From Anaerolineales bacterium (GTDB taxonomy: Bacteria; Chloroflexota; Anaerolineae; Anaerolineales; UBA11858), in NCBI GenBank assembly GCA_016785015.1, contig JADHTJ010000036.1, forward strand, positions 1-33,535: a stretch of 33,535 nt of DNA. The letters are read 5' to 3'. This document shows, piece by piece, positions 30,908 to 33,535 of the stretch; the stretch's first letter is position 1, and each line of letters begins with the position of its first letter. A program made the position numbers and the translations under genes. The notes under the pieces were generated by a model, which ran no database searches, was not told the DNA's origin, and saw nothing but the letters and a program-made list of their open reading frames with translations.

Positions 30908-32584
30908 TTATTGATTTTGAATAATGTAGATAAGAAAATTGCCGAACCTTTGTTGATAAACGAATTTTTCATCGATGAATGAACTCAATTGGGGAAAATC
31001 TTCCAATATTCTGTCAGTGTGGAACCAGGATTGCTCTTCGACGATGATGATTCGAACCTGATGCTCCTGTAACGCGGAAACAATCCAGGCATCGAGCATG
31101 GGATCATAGGTTTTTGAGTACGTGAGTCCGCTGTGGAACCAGAGCAGGGGCTGGGGTGGCTGGACCCCCAGTGTTCCATAAAGGATGGTGAAATCAGGAA
31201 AGACAAAGAAATTTTCTCCTTGAGTTTTAAGATAATTCACTATGTTATTGACATCTTCAACTGGGATGAGATTCCCCACTCGGGTTGGTACGGCCCAACT
31301 GAGTGCAGCGAGATTTTCAGATGTGAGTTGATGGCCGAAGACAGAGTTGCTGAAAATATTATGAACTTGCCGAGAGCAGGAAACGTTGAGTCCGTACAAC
31401 GAAACAATAGCAATCAGTAGCGTGACGATGCCCCCGGTGATCAGTTTCATGGTCGGGGTAATCATTGCAGATAGGTTTGGGGATGATCTACTTCTCTCCT
31501 TACCTGGCGAGAGCAATCCGAAACCAATTGCCGAGATCACTCCAATGAATGGAAGTGCATTCTCAGGTTGATTGTTCGATGTGATCAGGTAGACATTGTG
31601 ATAAAGAAATAGGGAAGGTGCTAATACCGCTGCTATAACCCGATGCGGAGAAGTTTCAGTATTCTTATCGTACAGAATTACTATGATAGCGATAAGCGAG
31701 GATAACAATGAGAGCACAATGATCGAAATTGGTGCTTCCCCAACAAAGATCGAATTCATCCATTCCATGAAACTCTCCGGTAAGCGGAATACACTAACTT
31801 CTTGAGCAGGAATCTCAAAGAAATACCTGAAGAAGAGTGAAATATCGGATTGGAGAGCGAGCCAAATCGCGAAGGAAATTAATCCTACGAACCATCCCCA
31901 AGAAAAAATTATGAAATCGATAACTCCTTTGCGGATATCTTCGATGTTTGGGAAGATGAAAAGGAGCGCAAAGACCGGCACAATGAAAGCCCCAGCATTT
32001 TGTTTGCTGATGAAGGCGCCGAACGCGACTATGCCGGATGCGAAAAACAAACCCCGCTGCCACTTTCTTGAGAGTTTGTGATCCAATAATCCAAGCATTG
32101 TCCCAAGCAAAGCAGCGAAAGCGAAGAAAAAGGCAGTTTGTTCAGGCCAGGGGGTTCCAAAAGGCGGGTAAAACCAAATTGCTGTAACACTACTTCCCAA
32201 CCAGGCAACTAATTTATTCTCTGGAAAGATAATTCGTAGTATCCAAAAGCATATTCCAGCAACAAGCGCGTTCGTGAGCGCAGCCCCAAAAATATAACTT
32301 GCATAACTTACGCCAAAGAGCTTGAAGATACTCCCCTGAAACCAAAAGGTCATTGGTCCGAAAGGAATCACGAAATCCTTGAACGGGATTTGTCCTGTGA
32401 ATACCCGATAGCTGCCATCGAAAACAATAGATTGGTCGAACGGGAAAAATCCCCTCTGCCCAGCAAAGAAATTAAAGAAGTATGCGAACGTGATGATGCA
32501 AAGGAAAATAAATATATCAATAAGTTTTAGATATTTTTGAAATTGAGTGGTTATGTTGATGAATTTATTGGAAAGAGAACGCAC
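30908..32584 (-). CDS. GT-C-type membrane glycosyltransferase-like protein
   Basis: A 558-residue protein with about 11-12 TM helices in residues 20-400 and a soluble C-terminal domain (about 420-558). The first extracytoplasmic loop has GFFPFDQSIVFDGSYRVF and IPFKDFVIPFGP, typical of dolichyl/polyprenyl-phosphate-sugar transferases of unknown specificity in which an Asp lies after TM1. It is more AT-rich than most of the window and uses AT-ending codons more, suggesting a surface-polysaccharide gene of separate origin. It sits 21 bp downstream of the sulfatase fragment. The transferase role is inferred from overall architecture. Confidence 0.7.
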   Translation of the reverse strand: MRSLSNKFINITTQFQKYLKLIDIFIFLCIITFAYFFNFFAGQRGFFPFDQSIVFDGSYRVFTGQIPFKDFVIPFGPMTFWFQGSIFKLFGVSYASYIFGAALTNALVAGICFWILRIIFPENKLVAWLGSSVTAIWFYPPFGTPWPEQTAFFFAFAALLGTMLGLLDHKLSRKWQRGLFFASGIVAFGAFISKQNAGAFIVPVFALLFIFPNIEDIRKGVIDFIIFSWGWFVGLISFAIWLALQSDISLFFRYFFEIPAQEVSVFRLPESFMEWMNSIFVGEAPISIIVLSLLSSLIAIIVILYDKNTETSPHRVIAAVLAPSLFLYHNVYLITSNNQPENALPFIGVISAIGFGLLSPGKERSRSSPNLSAMITPTMKLITGGIVTLLIAIVSLYGLNVSCSRQVHNIFSNSVFGHQLTSENLAALSWAVPTRVGNLIPVEDVNNIVNYLKTQGENFFVFPDFTILYGTLGVQPPQPLLWFHSGLTYSKTYDPMLDAWIVSALQEHQVRIIIVEEQSWFHTDRILEDFPQLSSFIDEKFVYQQRFGNFLIYIIQNQ

Positions 32585-32605
32585 TTTTAAATTCCAGGCT
32601 GAAAA

Positions 32606-33430
32606 TTATTGGTAGGTATCATTTAGCTTTTGGACCTTCTCTTTGAGAGATTCTAAGAGATCATTGGCTATGTTCTTGTGAGATGTGGAGAGGTTATATT
32701 CCTCATCAGGATCATTGGTGAGATCATACAGTTCAACAAATTCGGTATCCTCTTCAAGCTGTTCATAGCCAAAATACCACATTAGTTTGTAATCTCCTTG
32801 CATATATACAACCGTCGCTTCAGCTATCGATCCATTTTCGGCAAACTTCTCCACATGAATGGTTGAAATATCACGTTCCGATAGTGCATTAGATGATGAG
32901 AACGGAGGCAGTACCATTCCCTCAGTCCACTCGGGGATATCCTGGTTGGTTACATGTAATAGTGTGGGCAGTAGATCAATGGCACTTGTTTTGTCATAAA
33001 TATCTACTCTCGTACTTTGTCCAGGGGGGAAGATCAGCAAGGGAATCTTCAGCATTGGCTGGTGATAAATCGGTGTTATGTGACCAATAATTCCCCTTTC
33101 AAATATCTCCCCATGATCTGACGTCAGGATCAACCAGGTGTTTTCCAGTAAACCAGTTTTCTCTAAGTTTTCATAAAGCCTGGCAAATTCTGCATCGGCA
33201 TAGGGAATGTATTCATCGTACCAGCGTCGCATCTCATTCAAGCGGGCATTGCCAATATCTCGGCTTAAAGGGTGGATGGGTTTGGGTGTAGGTTGATAGC
33301 CATCATTAGCAAATATGTCATAGAAATCTGAGCGTGTACGATATGGCCCATGTGGAGGTAAAAAGTGGTAGTATCCCAAAAATGGATTTGGGGTAGTTTT
33401 TAGTACCTTAACAGTGAAAAGTTTGCACAA
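32606..33430 (-). pseudogene. Sulfatase-family protein lacking its N-terminal catalytic region
   Basis: About 274 codons of an alkaline-phosphatase-superfamily sulfatase. Present: YYHFLPPHGPYRTRSDFY (metal-site region), WLILTSDHGEIFERG (conserved DHGE), SAIDLLPTLLHV and the C-terminal ELYDLTNDPDEEYNLS. Missing: the first 200 or so residues, including the C/S-x-P-x-R nucleophile motif needed for activity. Upstream, in the same frame, is a stop (33443-33445) belonging to an unrelated, GC-richer reading frame. Only a TTG (33428-33430) could start it, with no Shine-Dalgarno. Most likely a truncated remnant; a regulated short product is less likely. Confidence 0.7.
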
Positions 33431-33442
33431 AAAACAAGAAAA

Positions 33443-33535
33443 TCAGACCTGATCAAGATGAGCAAGGGCTAATTCAGGGATGACCACCATCTCACGCAGT
33501 TTCAACGCCATCACGAGCGCCTGACGGCCAAACTC
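33443..33535 (-). CDS. C-terminal end of an unidentified protein (partial)
   Basis: Thirty codons reading EFGRQALVMALKLREMV then VIPELALAHLDQV end at TGA 33443-33445; the gene continues beyond the window. The sequence is GC-richer than the sulfatase fragment and looks like genuine protein (amphipathic helices). The family is not recognised; a transposase or other mobile-element gene that truncated the sulfatase is one option. Confidence 0.45.
   Translation of the reverse strand, partial: EFGRQALVMALKLREMVVIPELALAHLDQV

Noticed and set aside
33443..33535. Insertion-sequence end with inverted repeats
   Set aside because: No terminal inverted repeat or target duplication could be identified within the window; the gene is left unassigned.

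Overview
The window is about 33.5 kb of bacterial chromosome with moderate GC. It most resembles a Chloroflexota genome, probably class Anaerolineae. That placement is an inference from gene content: a split acyl-CoA carboxylase, DnaD- and DnaC-like primosome genes beside dnaB, NusG with a long acidic N-terminus, and many short intergenic palindromes. No 16S gene or marker tree is available. No CRISPR array, rRNA gene or intact insertion sequence was seen.

Region 1 (1-4455) is the classic translation/transcription block: tuf (3' end), rpmG, tRNA-Trp(CCA), secE, nusG, rplK, rplA, rplJ, rplL. It carries visible RNA regulation. Near-identical folded leaders precede rplK and rplA. An L10-type leader with a strong terminator hairpin precedes rplJ. 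rplL ends in a terminator and is not followed by rpoBC.

Region 2 (4635-9032) holds an OmpR-type response regulator with its histidine kinase. A convergent three-gene minus-strand operon follows: a four-TM protein, an M23 metallopeptidase and an SLT transglycosylase. Both hydrolases start with the same 29-residue membrane-anchor segment. The operon's sigma70-like promoter is overlapped by two GAAC-N4-GTTC palindromes, the form of a LexA/SOS box. This is the best candidate for an undescribed system: DNA-damage-responsive, membrane-tethered wall remodelling.

Region 3 (9280-26584) is mainly acyl-CoA metabolism: thiolase, acyl-CoA dehydrogenase, and a split carboxylase (carboxyltransferase, biotin carboxylase, biotin carrier) interrupted by an alpha/beta hydrolase. 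Among these lie two GNAT acetyltransferases, an unknown charged protein coupled to a GMC oxidoreductase, a large GT-C glycosyltransferase with a sugar-binding-like tail, a zinc-type MDR reductase, a lipoprotein and a small membrane protein. Intergenic spaces are rich in repeats. One repeat lies in frame inside the hydrolase gene.

Region 4 (26601-30874) holds a DUF151 bifunctional-nuclease protein and a replication operon. In the operon, the dnaB helicase, a DnaD-domain protein and a DnaC/DnaI-like loader overlap one another. The loader carries two tandem AAA+ domains in one chain.

Region 5 (30908-33535, minus strand) is a more AT-rich cell-surface segment. It holds a GT-C-like membrane glycosyltransferase, a sulfatase lacking its N-terminal catalytic part, and the end of an unidentified gene at the window edge.
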